From contig JAKVOM010000001.1 in NCBI GenBank assembly GCA_022482815.1, positions 2,686,946-2,750,945 of the forward strand: a stretch of 64,000 nt of DNA, read 5' to 3'. The notes beneath the pieces were generated by a model. That model was not told the origin of the DNA. It searched no databases and saw only the letters and a list, made by a program, of their open reading frames with translations. The translations under genes and the position numbers were made by a program. Numbering within the stretch: the first letter of the stretch is position 1; every line of letters begins with the position of its first letter. The stretch comes from Acidaminococcus sp. Lineage in GTDB: Bacteria; Bacillota; Negativicutes; Acidaminococcales; Acidaminococcaceae. Below are positions 47,996 to 58,545 of the stretch, piece after piece.

Positions 47996-50947
47996 TTAAA
48001 ATTTCCAGTTTACACCGGCCCTGATATCGTAAGTTCTCTCAAAATCGTTGCCGAAATACCGTTCTGCATCCAGATAGAAGTACTGCTTATCCCCAATCTT
48101 GCTGCTGAAGCCCAGACCGACTAAGCCCCAAGTACCGCTCTGGTCGCCTTCGTTCACCAGACGGTCACTGCCATAACGAACGGTTACATCGTTACCATCC
48201 AGAAATTCATGGAGCAAACTTGCCTTGAAGTACAGTTTGCTATCGTGACTGTCATGAAAATCACGAACCAGATCAAAACCCAGGCGCCCGATAAGGCTCC
48301 AATCATGGTCACTATCGACATGCAGCCCCTGGGAATCTTCGTAATCATAACCGCCGAGGTACGATAGCTGCAGCTGTGCCTGCGGCACAAAACTCCATTT
48401 TTCGTCGAGCTTATTGACCCGGCCGTATTCCGTGGAGAGGCTGTACACGTCCTGGCTGTAGTCCCCGTCATATTTAAGGCCCGTATGATGATCAACAGCA
48501 CCGTATTCCGTCTTCACATGATGGTACTTGAAATAGTTATCCCAGTAGCTGTGTGTTCCCTGTTTCCAGGCCGGCTTCTTCGCCATTTCTTCTGCACTCG
48601 GGTAATATTCATGCGTATCGAACAGGCTCACCGTAAAGTCGCGTATTTCGAGGTCACCGCCGTACCCTTCCCAGCTGCCCGATTCCTTTCCGTAGGATAC
48701 AGAGGCACTGAATCGGTCATTTCGTTCCTCATCCTGGCGGGTTACAACAGTATAGCCCAGTTCGTACGTGTTTCCGTCTACCTCACCGACGCCGTCGACG
48801 CCGAGGTTGCGGTATCTCAGACGCACCCAGCCGCCCTGGTCCGCACCCGGCGTGAAGTACACGATCTGACCGGTACGGTCCGTAAACGTATCAAGGTCCG
48901 TCACGTAACGCCACACAATGTCCCGAGTTTTAGCTGGTGTAACGGCACCGGCGTTCTCTTCTACCGCAGTTGATTTTACAAGGTAGATGTTCGTGGCGTC
49001 GTCTCCGCCGTACAGGCTGGCAACCGTCGCCTGTGACGGTTTTTCACCGTCATCGTAGTTCTCATCTGCATCGGGATCCTCAGAAATCGTACGATAGTCG
49101 ACGGTCAGGGCGTCGTTATAAAGGCCATCGACCGCGTAATACGTTCTTCCTTCCGTAAATCCGCCGCCGGAATTTTTCACCGTAGCAAACCGCACGGCGT
49201 CGCCGTCACTCATCTGGCTGTTCAGCTCACTCAGATTTTTCACGACAAGTGTCTGCGAGTCAGACGTTCCGTTCACGACGTAAATCATGTCGCTCTGGGA
49301 GTGATCCGCGTAATTAAGATCGAGTGCCCAGGTGTGGGAGCCCGTAACGGTTCCGACCTGCAGCGCTTCGCCTCCGTCCTGGTAGTAGACTGTACCGCCG
49401 CTGCCGGAAAGGCTCGTAATCGCACTGGAATCCGTCATGAGCCAGACAGCACTGTCGTTGAGTTCCAGGTTGATTGTACCTATTTGGTCTTCCGTTGCTT
49501 CCCCGTTTTGGTAAGCTAAGAGTCCCGTATCAGATTCACCGGTCCAAAGGGCCGTATCACTGAACGTCAAATCAGCCGTTCCTTCTTCTGTTGCTTCCAC
49601 ATTTCCTGTCAGATAGGAATCAGACCCCGCAAAAACGACATTCGCTTCGCTCCCCGTTCCTGTTACTGAGATCAGGCCATCCACCTGTTTGGTCGATTCG
49701 GTATCTTCTGCAGTCACCGTGCCGCCGTCAGATACCGTGATAGCGGTGCCTTCGATGCCGTTAAGGATTGCCCCTGCCTCAAAAGTTATCGTGCCGCCGC
49801 TCGAAGCAACAGCAGTATCTGCTGTCACTTCTGTATCGGAGTGCAGTGTCACCGTACCACCGGAAGCAGAAATCCCCGTTTCCAAAGCACCAGTCACAGC
49901 ATTTCCATCATAATCTGTGGCATCACCGCCGATAAAGATGCCCTCACCGGCCGTAAATTCAGTCGAACCGCTTTCATTCAGGATGCCGTACCCCATTTCG
50001 CCGGTAATCGTTGTGGTACCGCCGCTTACGGAAGTAATTGAGCCGTCTTTGTTATGAATAGCGACCGCCCCATCATCCTGGATGGTGTTCACAATATCAA
50101 TGTCATTTCCTGCGTCCAGCGTAAGATCACCGCTGCGGGTGGTATGTACTACATATTTCATTGTATCTGTTACGATATCGGATGACCACAGCCGGATATC
50201 TTTCCCTGCTTTAAGTGTTAACTTCCCTTCTTCGGTCGCCCCGGCTGCAGTACCGGCCGCATTGATAAGAATAGATCCGTCCTCACTTCCTAAATATGTC
50301 TCACCTTGTGAATACGAGGCAGCGCCAATAGAGTTCACATCAACGACAATATCTCCCGTCATATTGACTTTGGTAACGCTTTGAAAACCTGTCATAAACG
50401 CATTATTTTCATTAGGGGTTGAATCCTGGCTCGTAATCGTTAATGATTTTCCTTGAATTTCAACCAGACCATTTGTTCCGTAATTCAACACTTTGTTTGT
50501 TGCATCTGTATCCGTATGCAGCGTGATATCGCCGCCATTTAGGATCTGAATAGTGTTGTTATCGGTCCCATCATTTTGATCAACGATACCAACAGCGACA
50601 TAATTTACATCCATTGATAAATCATAGCCCTGCATATCCAGGCGAATTGTGTTATTATTAGCTCCATTTCCCATGCCGATGGCATACATATTGGAAGCCC
50701 CTTCCGAAATCGAGACATCCGAAATGGCTGTGGCAGAAATCGTCTGACCGCTTACAGTGGCATAGGTACCGTCAAAGTTAGCAAAGGTGTCATCGCCAAG
50801 GGCATAGGAACCTCCGATAGTAGTCTCACCGGGCTGCAGATACGAAGCTTCCACTTGCGGCAGCACGCAGAAATACGGAAAAACCGCTGCCAAAAGAGCC
50901 GGCAGTATTCTATTTTTTAAGTTGTAAGTTCCGCCTAATCTGCTCAC
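47996..50947 (-). CDS. Autotransporter, array subfamily I, member 3, with subfamily II barrel end
   Basis: 983 residues from the GTG at 50947 (GAGGTG upstream; aligned with member 1; an in-frame GTG at 50965 is the alternative). Signal peptide: LKNRILPALLAAVFPYFCVL to QVEAS. The mature start SYLQPGETTIGGSYALGDDT, the passenger and most of the barrel are subfamily I. The last ~90 residues instead read FDLVRDFHDSHDSKLYF ... NEGDQSGTWG ... FSSKIGDKQ ... FERTYDIRAGVNWKF, the subfamily II pattern. The gene therefore appears to be an intragenic chimera. Barrel geometry should be unaffected. No promoter consensus was secured; the AT block at 51110-51270 is the likely place. Confidence 0.93.
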   Translation of the reverse strand: MSRLGGTYNLKNRILPALLAAVFPYFCVLPQVEASYLQPGETTIGGSYALGDDTFANFDGTYATVSGQTISATAISDVSISEGASNMYAIGMGNGANNNTIRLDMQGYDLSMDVNYVAVGIVDQNDGTDNNTIQILNGGDITLHTDTDATNKVLNYGTNGLVEIQGKSLTITSQDSTPNENNAFMTGFQSVTKVNMTGDIVVDVNSIGAASYSQGETYLGSEDGSILINAAGTAAGATEEGKLTLKAGKDIRLWSSDIVTDTMKYVVHTTRSGDLTLDAGNDIDIVNTIQDDGAVAIHNKDGSITSVSGGTTTITGEMGYGILNESGSTEFTAGEGIFIGGDATDYDGNAVTGALETGISASGGTVTLHSDTEVTADTAVASSGGTITFEAGAILNGIEGTAITVSDGGTVTAEDTESTKQVDGLISVTGTGSEANVVFAGSDSYLTGNVEATEEGTADLTFSDTALWTGESDTGLLAYQNGEATEDQIGTINLELNDSAVWLMTDSSAITSLSGSGGTVYYQDGGEALQVGTVTGSHTWALDLNYADHSQSDMIYVVNGTSDSQTLVVKNLSELNSQMSDGDAVRFATVKNSGGGFTEGRTYYAVDGLYNDALTVDYRTISEDPDADENYDDGEKPSQATVASLYGGDDATNIYLVKSTAVEENAGAVTPAKTRDIVWRYVTDLDTFTDRTGQIVYFTPGADQGGWVRLRYRNLGVDGVGEVDGNTYELGYTVVTRQDEERNDRFSASVSYGKESGSWEGYGGDLEIRDFTVSLFDTHEYYPSAEEMAKKPAWKQGTHSYWDNYFKYHHVKTEYGAVDHHTGLKYDGDYSQDVYSLSTEYGRVNKLDEKWSFVPQAQLQLSYLGGYDYEDSQGLHVDSDHDWSLIGRLGFDLVRDFHDSHDSKLYFKASLLHEFLDGNDVTVRYGSDRLVNEGDQSGTWGLVGLGFSSKIGDKQYFYLDAERYFGNDFERTYDIRAGVNWKF

Positions 50948-51477
50948 CAAAATACACCTCGACACCCATTAACATACAAACGAATCCTGTCTATCTGCCA
51001 GGGCTATTGCTATCTTTTTCGCCTTTTCTTACTGTCCGTACCGAATCTATAAAAAGTTCTCTTGAAGACGCTCCGGCAATTCATCGGGCTCCTAGTTTTG
51101 CCCTCCGAGGCCCGCAAATTATTATCTATAGTTATCTATAAGCTATTATTCAAAAGATATTTTTGTCGATTCGTCCCTGTATATTTTACAGTAACGATTT
51201 AAAATAGTCTACAATTAATCATTAGGACAATTTATTACAAAAGAAAATTAAATAATAAGTGTTTCAATTTAATCACTTTTCACACACAAAAAAGTTTACC
51301 CTCACTGCAGCAGTGTTCGTCCCCCTTGAATGCACCAATAAAGACAAAGGGAGCTGTGAAGAAATGACCTCTCATTTCCCCACAGCTCCCTGCTAATATT
51401 TACTTTTTCATGACCAGCCGCCAAAGGCGATCACAGTGTCACAGCTTTCTTTTTGCGCGAAGCACTAAAACTTTTAT
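50948..51477. other. Gap: AT-rich upstream region, hairpin and family C repeat
   Basis: 51120-51270 is AT-rich and shares TGTATATTTTACAGTAACGA with 44025-44050. The stem GGGAGCTGTGAAGAAATGA with its near-complement (51349-51367 and 51372-51390) is the probable terminator of the downstream minus-strand gene pair. 51416-51475 is inverse family C, ending at the stop codon at 51478. Confidence 0.6.
51349..51390 (-). terminator. Probable terminator of the amber-interrupted autotransporter
   Basis: A 19-bp stem with two mismatches (CC opposite AA). On the minus strand it is followed by CUUUGUCUUUAUU. It is very similar to the hairpin at 12278-12321. Confidence 0.6.
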
Positions 51478-54423
51478 TTAAAATTTCCAGTTTACTCCGG
51501 CTCTGATATCATACGTCCGTTCAAAATCGTTGCCGAAGTAACGTTCTGCATCCAGATAGAAGTACTGTTTATCTCCAATCTTGCTGCTGAAGCCCAGACC
51601 GACTACGCCCCAGGTACCGCTCTGGTCGCCTTCGTTTACGTAGCTGTCACCATCGTAGCTCGTTGTGACATCGTTGCCGTCGAGGAATTCATGGAGCAGC
51701 GATGCCTTGAAATAAATCTTGCTGTTGCGGCTGTCGTGCAAATCGCGAACCAGGTCAAAACCAAGACGTCCGATGAGACTCCAGTCGCTGTCGCCGTCGA
51801 CATGGAGGCCCTGGGAATCCACGTAATCATAGCTGCCCAGATACGACAGCTGCAGCTGTGCCTGCGGTACCCAGAACCAGTCTTCGTTCATCATGAGCTT
51901 ATGACCGTATTCCGTAGAAAGATTCCACACGTTTTGATCATAGTCACCGGAATACTTTGTGCCCACGACGTGATCATAAGCGTCGTATTCAGTCTTCACA
52001 TGATGGTACTTCAGGTAGTTATCCCAATAAGCATGGGACTCTTTCTTCCATTCCGGCTTATTGGCAAGCTCTTCTGCAGAAGGATAGTATTCATGAGTAT
52101 CGTAGAGGTTCACGGAGAAATCCCGTACCGTCAAGTCGCCGCCATACCCTTCAAACTGACCCTTCGGCTTGCCATAAGCCACGGAGGCGCTGAAGCGGTG
52201 CTTCCGTTCATCATTCTGTCTGGATACTGTCGTCCAGCCCAGTTCGTATGTATTTCCGTCGAGTTCGCCGACACCATCAACACCGAGATTGCTGTATCCC
52301 AGACGTACCCAGGCGCCGCGTTTGCCTTCATCCGTAAAGTACCGCGCTTCACCGTCACGCTTCGTGAACGTATCCAGCGTCGTCATATAACGCCAAATCA
52401 TGTCACGGTTGCGGCTTGGTGACACGGCACCATCGTTGAGTGTTTCTTGCTTAACCAGATAGATGTTTGTCGCATCATCCAGACCATAGGCCACATCAAG
52501 GTCAGCATCGTAAGTATCTGTCCGGTTAGGATCGGACGACACCGTACGATATTCCGTCGTCAGCGTATCATTATAGAGGCCATTAACAATGACATAATCA
52601 TTACCCAGGAAGCCTCCGCCGGCATCTGACTGCACGGTTGCATAGCGGACAGCATCACCGGCACTCATTTCGCTGTTAAGCTGCTCCAGATTCTTGACAT
52701 TCAGTGTCTGATGGTCGCTCGTACCCGTCCGGGCATAGAGCATATCGCTGTGCGTTTTATCCGCATAGGAAAGATCCATATCATACGTATGGGAACCGGA
52801 AACGCCTTCCGTAATTTCCAGATGATCGCCGCCATTTGCGAAATGAACCGTACCGCCGTCACCCGAAAGCGTGCTGATGGAACTGGAACCGGTCATAGTC
52901 CACAAACTCCTGCCATACATTTCCAGATTGATGGTCCCCATGCGGTCCGTTCCCCTGTCCTCGAGGGCCACTAAACCGGAAGCATTTGTTGTCGTCCCCG
53001 TTAAGGTACTTCCATCAGTCAGCGTAAGATTAATAGTCCCGCCTACAAACTGGTCCGGATCCTCGGTCCCATCCTGGTAGGAAGCCAGATACGTCCCCGT
53101 CAGGTCAATTTTTTGCTCACTCTGCTGCGCATCTGTCCGCGGAGCTATGGTAATAGTTCCTTTGTTATAAGCTGCTACGTCGCCTTCAATCGTTGACGCG
53201 CCATCGTACTGCAAATCAATGGAAGCCCCGTCGCCAGTAGGATTACCCGAATCATCTTCATCCTGTCCGTCTGCCTGCAAGGCCGTATCACTTTCCACAA
53301 TGGTCTGTCCTTTAAGGGTAGTTTGAGCTCCATATACGGAAACTATCCCTACATCAGGCGCCACAATGCGGTTGGTTCCTGTGCCTGTAATGACCGATAT
53401 ATCACTGCTCGTCTGGTTATAAATTCCATAGGCATCGGTTTCGATATCATTGTCGCCGCTGCCGGCCGTAAGTGTAACAGACCCTTCCTGGAACGTGACA
53501 AGTCCTGCCGCACTGGTGCCGCTGACACGGACAATATTACTGCCATTTGTTGTCTCAACTTCCACAACCCCAAGACGGTCCGCCTATACACCTTCACCGG
53601 CTGCACTCGTCGAAACTGTCATCACATTATCTTTTTCAGCGCTGACGAGCAAATGTCCCTCTCTTAGTTCACCAGGGTGGTCCTTATCCCTTCCTGAGGC
53701 GTTAAGTGCGATGTGAGTTGATGAAAAGACATTGCTGCCCTTTTCGGCAATAATAGAGGCTTCAGCCCCAAATTTTGCATAAACGGCCTTATCCTCATTA
53801 TCAGGGTCAGTGGAGGAAATCACATTATCCCCGTTCAGGGCCTTAATCGTCGTTGTTCCTTGATTTACAAATACGGCGTCCTTAGTCGATGAATCAGATT
53901 GTGAAGAAATAGAAATCTCATTGCCGCTGCGGCCAATTACTTCTATATTGGCTTCCGGTGTCACAACACTTACGGCAGAATTGACACCTTTAAGAATATT
54001 TTTATCAGCCTCAAGATGGATCTGTCCGCCATTATTTGCATAGACAGCCGTATCCCGGATTCCCATTCCGGTAATTTCATTGTTCTGGGCTGCGTTCATT
54101 GTCAGTGTGCTGGAATCATTCACCCAAGCACCCCACCAGGCGTTTGTCCGGCCCGTATAATTATCTGTAGCTGTGTTGCTGCCGGTTGTGGCATTGATTT
54201 CTACCTGAGCACCGTTGTTCACTAAAATAGCCGTTGCTTGATAAGAGTCAGTAATGCGAAATTCATTCTCATCGTCTGAGTACGTATAGAGTCTGTCATT
54301 GTTCCCCGCATTCTGTGACCACGTTGCATCCTCGAAAACTGCAGCTCCCGCCAGCCGGGGCAGCCCGCTGATCAACAAACCTGACAAAGCCAATTGAACT
54401 GCTAAAATTGTCTTTCTTTTCAT
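51478..54423 (-). pseudogene. Autotransporter, array subfamily II, member 1, with in-frame amber codon
   Basis: The reading frame from the ATG at 54423 (AAGGTGAGGAG upstream) codes 981 positions to the stop at 51478 and is interrupted only by one TAG at 53584-53586, in the context STSAAGEGV-TAG-ADRLGVVEVETTNGSN. Both sides are in the same frame. N-terminal part: signal peptide MKRKTILAVQLALSGLLISG and passenger repeats of the N-x-I/GDN type. C-terminal part: rest of the passenger, and a barrel from RDMIWRYMTTLDTF to FERTYDIRAGVNWKF. Without read-through only a 279-residue secreted fragment would be made. A single substitution would restore it, so this may be a recent mutation or a switchable allele. 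Confidence 0.88.
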
Positions 54424-54546
54424 CTCCTCACCTTTTCCTTCTTCAACTCCTTGCATCAGTCCAAGACTTTTCATTCATCTGTAGCTTCCAAAAGGAAGAC
54501 AGTCTTGCAAAGACAGCGGACGTCAACACCGAAAGATTTATTGATA

Positions 54547-54611
54547 GAAAAGTACCTGCCTCACAAGGTGTGCGAAATTATTCGTGCACCCCAATAAGGC
54601 AGGTGCTTTTT
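54547..54611 (-). terminator. Terminator of the autotransporter ending at 54614
   Basis: AGTACCTGCCT/AGGCAGGTGCT (54551-54561 and 54597-54607) with an inner hairpin GGTGTGCGAA/TTCGTGCACC. T/A runs on both sides. The stem sequence resembles element B, but the loop is different. Confidence 0.75.
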
Positions 54612-54613
54612 TC

Positions 54614-57600
54614 TTAGAACTTCCAGTTTACTCCGGCTCTGATGTCATACGTCCGTTCAAAATCGTTGCCAAAATATCTTTCTGCATCCAGATAGAAATA
54701 TTGTTTATCACCAATCTTGCTGCTGAAGCCCAGACCGACTACGCCCCACGTACCACTTTGGTCGCCTTCGCTTACGTAACGGTCGCCGTCATAGCTCGTC
54801 GTGACATCATTGCCGTCCAGGAATTCATGGAGCAGTGATGCCTTGAAATAAATCTTGCTGTCGCGGCTGTCGTGCAAATCGCGAACCAAATCAAAGCCCA
54901 GACGGCCGATAAGGCTCCAGTCGCTGTCGCCGTCGACATGCAGGCCCTGAGAATCCACGTAATCGTAGCTGCCGAGGTAAGACAGCTGCAGCTGTGCCTG
55001 CGGTACCCAGAACCAGTCCTTACTTAGCATGAGTTTATGGCCATATTCGGTAGAAAGGTTCCACACGTTCTGGTCGTAGTCTCCGGAATACTTCGTGCCG
55101 ACGACATGATCGTACGCGTCGTATTCAGTCTTCACATGATGGTACTTCAAGTAGTTATCCCAATAAGCATGAGATTCTTTCTTCCATTCAGGCTTATTGG
55201 CCAGCTTCTCCGCAGAAGGATAATATTCGTGCGTATCATAGAGATTGACGGAGAAATCCCGCACCGTCAAATCGCCGCCGTACCCTTCGAAGTGGCCCTT
55301 TGGCTTCCCATAAGCCACGGAGGCGCTGAAGCGGTGCTTCCGTTCGTCATTCTGCCTGGACACCGTTGTCCAGCCCAGTTCATACGTGTTACCATCGAGT
55401 TCGCCGACGCCGTCAACGCCTAAGTTGCTGTATCCCAGACGTACCCAGGCGCCGCGTTTGCCTTCATCCGTAAAGTACCGTGCCTCACCATCGCGCTTCG
55501 TGAACGTATCGAGCGTCGTCATATAGCGCCAGATCATGTCACGGTTGCGGCTTGGTGTCACGGCACCATCGTTGAGGCCCTCGGCTGTCTTCACGACGTA
55601 GACGTTCTGGGGATCCGTGTAAGGATCGACGTAGAGGGCATTGACATCAGCTGTGGTCGGCTTATTCGTGCCATCGCCGTTATATTCGTCATTATAAGCT
55701 TCCGTATTGAGCGGATCCGTTGCCACGTCGCGGTATTCGATGCTTAAGGTATTCCGGTAAAGACCGCTTGTCGATGTGGAAATCACTTTGCCGTCGCGAA
55801 ATTCGTCCAGGGAATTTCCCACTACGGCAAAACGCACCGCGTCGCCGGCCTGCATTTCACTGTCGAGTTCGGACAGGTTCTTAATCTGAAGCGTCTGCTC
55901 GTCGCTCGTACCTTCGTTAATGTAGAGCATATCACTTTGGGTTCCGTCCATGGAAAAGTCCATAGCAAAGGTATGGGAACCGGTGAGCGTACCAATCTGC
56001 AGGGCATAGCCGCCGTTTTGGTAGTATACCGTGCCGCCGTTTCCGGAAAGGTTCGTTACACTGCTGGAATCCGTCATGTACCACAGGGCATCAGCCGGCA
56101 GGTCGATATTGACGGTACCTTCCCGTTCTGTTCCCTTGTCGTCAGCGAGGTCATACGCTACCGAGGATGTGCCTGTAAAGGTACTGCCGCCCGTAAGGTC
56201 AAGTTCCACCGTACCACCTTCATATTCCAAAGGATCGGTAAGTGTCTCATTTCCGTAGGCAACAATATTACTAGTCACATTGATTGTTGCATCACTGCTT
56301 GCCGGAGTGACTGTTACCGTGCCGTCCTGCATCGCGGTGATATCGCCGTCGATAGTGCTGTCAGCACCATAGTTGACATTCACTGCCGCGTTCACCGTCT
56401 GGGTCGAATCCGTGTATGGTGCGGCCGCCATAAGAGCTATATTATCACTGCTGATCTGCGAGGAACCGGTCACGCTCACAGAACCGCCATACTTAGCGTA
56501 TACGCCGGCTTCCGTTCCCTCAATGATGTTGCTGCCGCCCGTGGCCGTAATTTCCGTTTCGCCGCCTTCAGAATACACGGCTGTATTCGAACTCATAATC
56601 TCGTTATTACCGTTTTCTGCCGTCACTTTCGTACTGCCGAAGCAATCGTAGATTCCGATAGCACCCGAAGCATTCTCGGCTTTAATGGTATTGTTCCCGT
56701 TCGTGGCAGAGACTGTGACCGTACCGGCCACATTTTCAACAGCGGAAATATACGTGGCATCATTGATTCCCGTCACTATGATTTCATTGGAACCGTTTTG
56801 GGCAGTGAGATTGGTTTCCCCACTGCTTAACCAGTTAGCGATCCCAGCCGAATACTTCGGGCCGGAAACCGTGACTACGTTATTTCCGCTTACTGACGTC
56901 AGGTTGACACTGCTGCCATATCCGTAGATGCCATAGCAATAATAGCTTGCACTGCTGCCGGGAGACGTCGCCTCCACCGTATTATCCGTTCCGGCTGTCA
57001 TATTCATGGTCGAATTGTAAGAATAAATACCGTACCAAGTAGAAGATACGGTATTGCTGCCCTGAGTGGCTGTAAGATTCACACTGGCTTCATCATCATC
57101 ATCGTCTGCCCAGACAAGGATGCCCACACCTGCTTCACCCTTAGCTGAAATCGTATTGTTCCCAATATCTGCCGTCACATCTACCTCTATGTCATTATGC
57201 ACGGTATGGCCAACACCTTGGTCATCTTTATAGCGATAATAATCTTCTGCGCTAATGCCAAACGATTGACCACCCACAGACGTAGCATCAGCGGTAATCT
57301 CATTATTGCCGCCGGTAGACTTAATGCTGATGGTAGTAGAATATCCTTCCAACGTAAATTCGTGTGAAGGATTGCCCCATACGCCATAATTAGTACCCTG
57401 AATAATATTGTCTTTACCGGCCGTCATGTAGAGGTTACTGCCTTGGTATACTCCGGCGCCATAATCGTTTGCCCCAAGACCGATGATATTGTTACTGCCT
57501 TTTTCTGCCGTCAAGTACAGCGTAGCCGTATTGGAAACAGAAATACCCCACCAACTGTCATAATTTGTGCTGGTAGAGCGGTCGCGGCTCGTCGCAGTAT

Positions 57601-57865
57601 TGTCACCCTCTGTTGCCGTAATGCTAACTACACCGTCATTCTTCACCCAGATGCCGACGTTTCCCTGACCGCCGCTGGCGCCTTGGTAATTGTCAGCGCT
57701 GGAATCGATGTAAAACTGGTTCGACGTATCCGATTCTACGACATTTGGTTGATCGATATCCCAATGAGTATTGAGATATACTGTTGCTTCAGCCTGACCA
57801 TACACGCCCATCATGAGCAGAGCACTGAGTACCCCTGCCACTTTTATCCCCATAAACCTTCTCAT
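54614..57865 (-). CDS. Autotransporter, array subfamily II, member 2
   Basis: The 1083 residues start at the ATG at 57865, with GAAGGAGG eight bases upstream; an upstream in-frame start at 57907 is not supported. Signal peptide: MRRFMGIKVAGVLSALLMMG to GQAEA. The passenger of about 740 residues consists of ~20-22-residue units such as SVNLTSVSGNNVVTVSG, TVSATNGNNTIKAEN and NMTAGTDNTVEA (G-x-N-x-I/V pattern), suggesting a beta-helix distinct from the VYGGY type. The barrel from RDMIWRYMTTLDTF ends FERTYDIRAGVNWKF. Intact. It shares signal and passenger architecture with the next member and its barrel with both subfamily II genes. Confidence 0.94.
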   Translation of the reverse strand: MRRFMGIKVAGVLSALLMMGVYGQAEATVYLNTHWDIDQPNVVESDTSNQFYIDSSADNYQGASGGQGNVGIWVKNDGVVSITATEGDNTATSRDRSTSTNYDSWWGISVSNTATLYLTAEKGSNNIIGLGANDYGAGVYQGSNLYMTAGKDNIIQGTNYGVWGNPSHEFTLEGYSTTISIKSTGGNNEITADATSVGGQSFGISAEDYYRYKDDQGVGHTVHNDIEVDVTADIGNNTISAKGEAGVGILVWADDDDDEASVNLTATQGSNTVSSTWYGIYSYNSTMNMTAGTDNTVEATSPGSSASYYCYGIYGYGSSVNLTSVSGNNVVTVSGPKYSAGIANWLSSGETNLTAQNGSNEIIVTGINDATYISAVENVAGTVTVSATNGNNTIKAENASGAIGIYDCFGSTKVTAENGNNEIMSSNTAVYSEGGETEITATGGSNIIEGTEAGVYAKYGGSVSVTGSSQISSDNIALMAAAPYTDSTQTVNAAVNVNYGADSTIDGDITAMQDGTVTVTPASSDATINVTSNIVAYGNETLTDPLEYEGGTVELDLTGGSTFTGTSSVAYDLADDKGTEREGTVNIDLPADALWYMTDSSSVTNLSGNGGTVYYQNGGYALQIGTLTGSHTFAMDFSMDGTQSDMLYINEGTSDEQTLQIKNLSELDSEMQAGDAVRFAVVGNSLDEFRDGKVISTSTSGLYRNTLSIEYRDVATDPLNTEAYNDEYNGDGTNKPTTADVNALYVDPYTDPQNVYVVKTAEGLNDGAVTPSRNRDMIWRYMTTLDTFTKRDGEARYFTDEGKRGAWVRLGYSNLGVDGVGELDGNTYELGWTTVSRQNDERKHRFSASVAYGKPKGHFEGYGGDLTVRDFSVNLYDTHEYYPSAEKLANKPEWKKESHAYWDNYLKYHHVKTEYDAYDHVVGTKYSGDYDQNVWNLSTEYGHKLMLSKDWFWVPQAQLQLSYLGSYDYVDSQGLHVDGDSDWSLIGRLGFDLVRDLHDSRDSKIYFKASLLHEFLDGNDVTTSYDGDRYVSEGDQSGTWGVVGLGFSSKIGDKQYFYLDAERYFGNDFERTYDIRAGVNWKF

Positions 57866-58545
57866 TTTTATTCCTCCTTCATACCCCACAATTACATCAA
57901 TAGTCAAAATAGATAGTTAATAAATTCACATTTATCAGACTATTCTGACCGTATTGTGAAAAAGAAAGAAAAGTTCTCGCTGGAAGGATAGCTTCTGCCC
58001 CATAATAAGGTACTCATACCTCATAATTATGGTTCTGCCTGCTGACACAAAGATTATTAATTGCTATTAATAGGGTTTAATAGTAAACGTTTTTATTTAT
58101 TGATATCTTACAAAATAATTTACTATTTAAGAACCTTCTTCCATTTCTTTAGTTTATTGATTTTTCAATAATTTGTCAACTAAATTAATAACATCTGAGT
58201 TAACGATAGTCATAAACATTTAAACTGTGACACTATGCCGCTTCCACGATTATATCCATGGTAGAAAATCAGTACGTGGATTTGCTGGCAGCGCGACAAC
58301 TGAATATCGGCTGTTTATTTGCAAAGAATTGCACGAATAAAAAGTGTTGTAAGTTTTTTAGAGAGCTTATTCGACGCAGCTATGCGGCATTGAATAAGGG
58401 AGACCGTTTTGCAGGGGAAGATAGCTTCATAAAAAATCAAGGCATACGCCCCCAAAGAAGCGTATGCCTCATTACCACAATTACTTTTTATTTGCTTTCT
58501 CTAAAATTTTACTGCACTGTTGCTGAAGGCAGCCACAGCTTTTAT
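57866..58545. other. Gap: AT-rich promoter region and 3' repeat block
   Basis: 57950-58210 is AT-rich upstream DNA of member 2 without a clear promoter. A short + strand frame near 58258 has no ribosome site. 58434-58545 holds a hairpin (GGCATACGC/GCGTATGCC) and inverse family C sequence, nearly the same as the block at 44262-44400 following another array gene. Confidence 0.55.
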
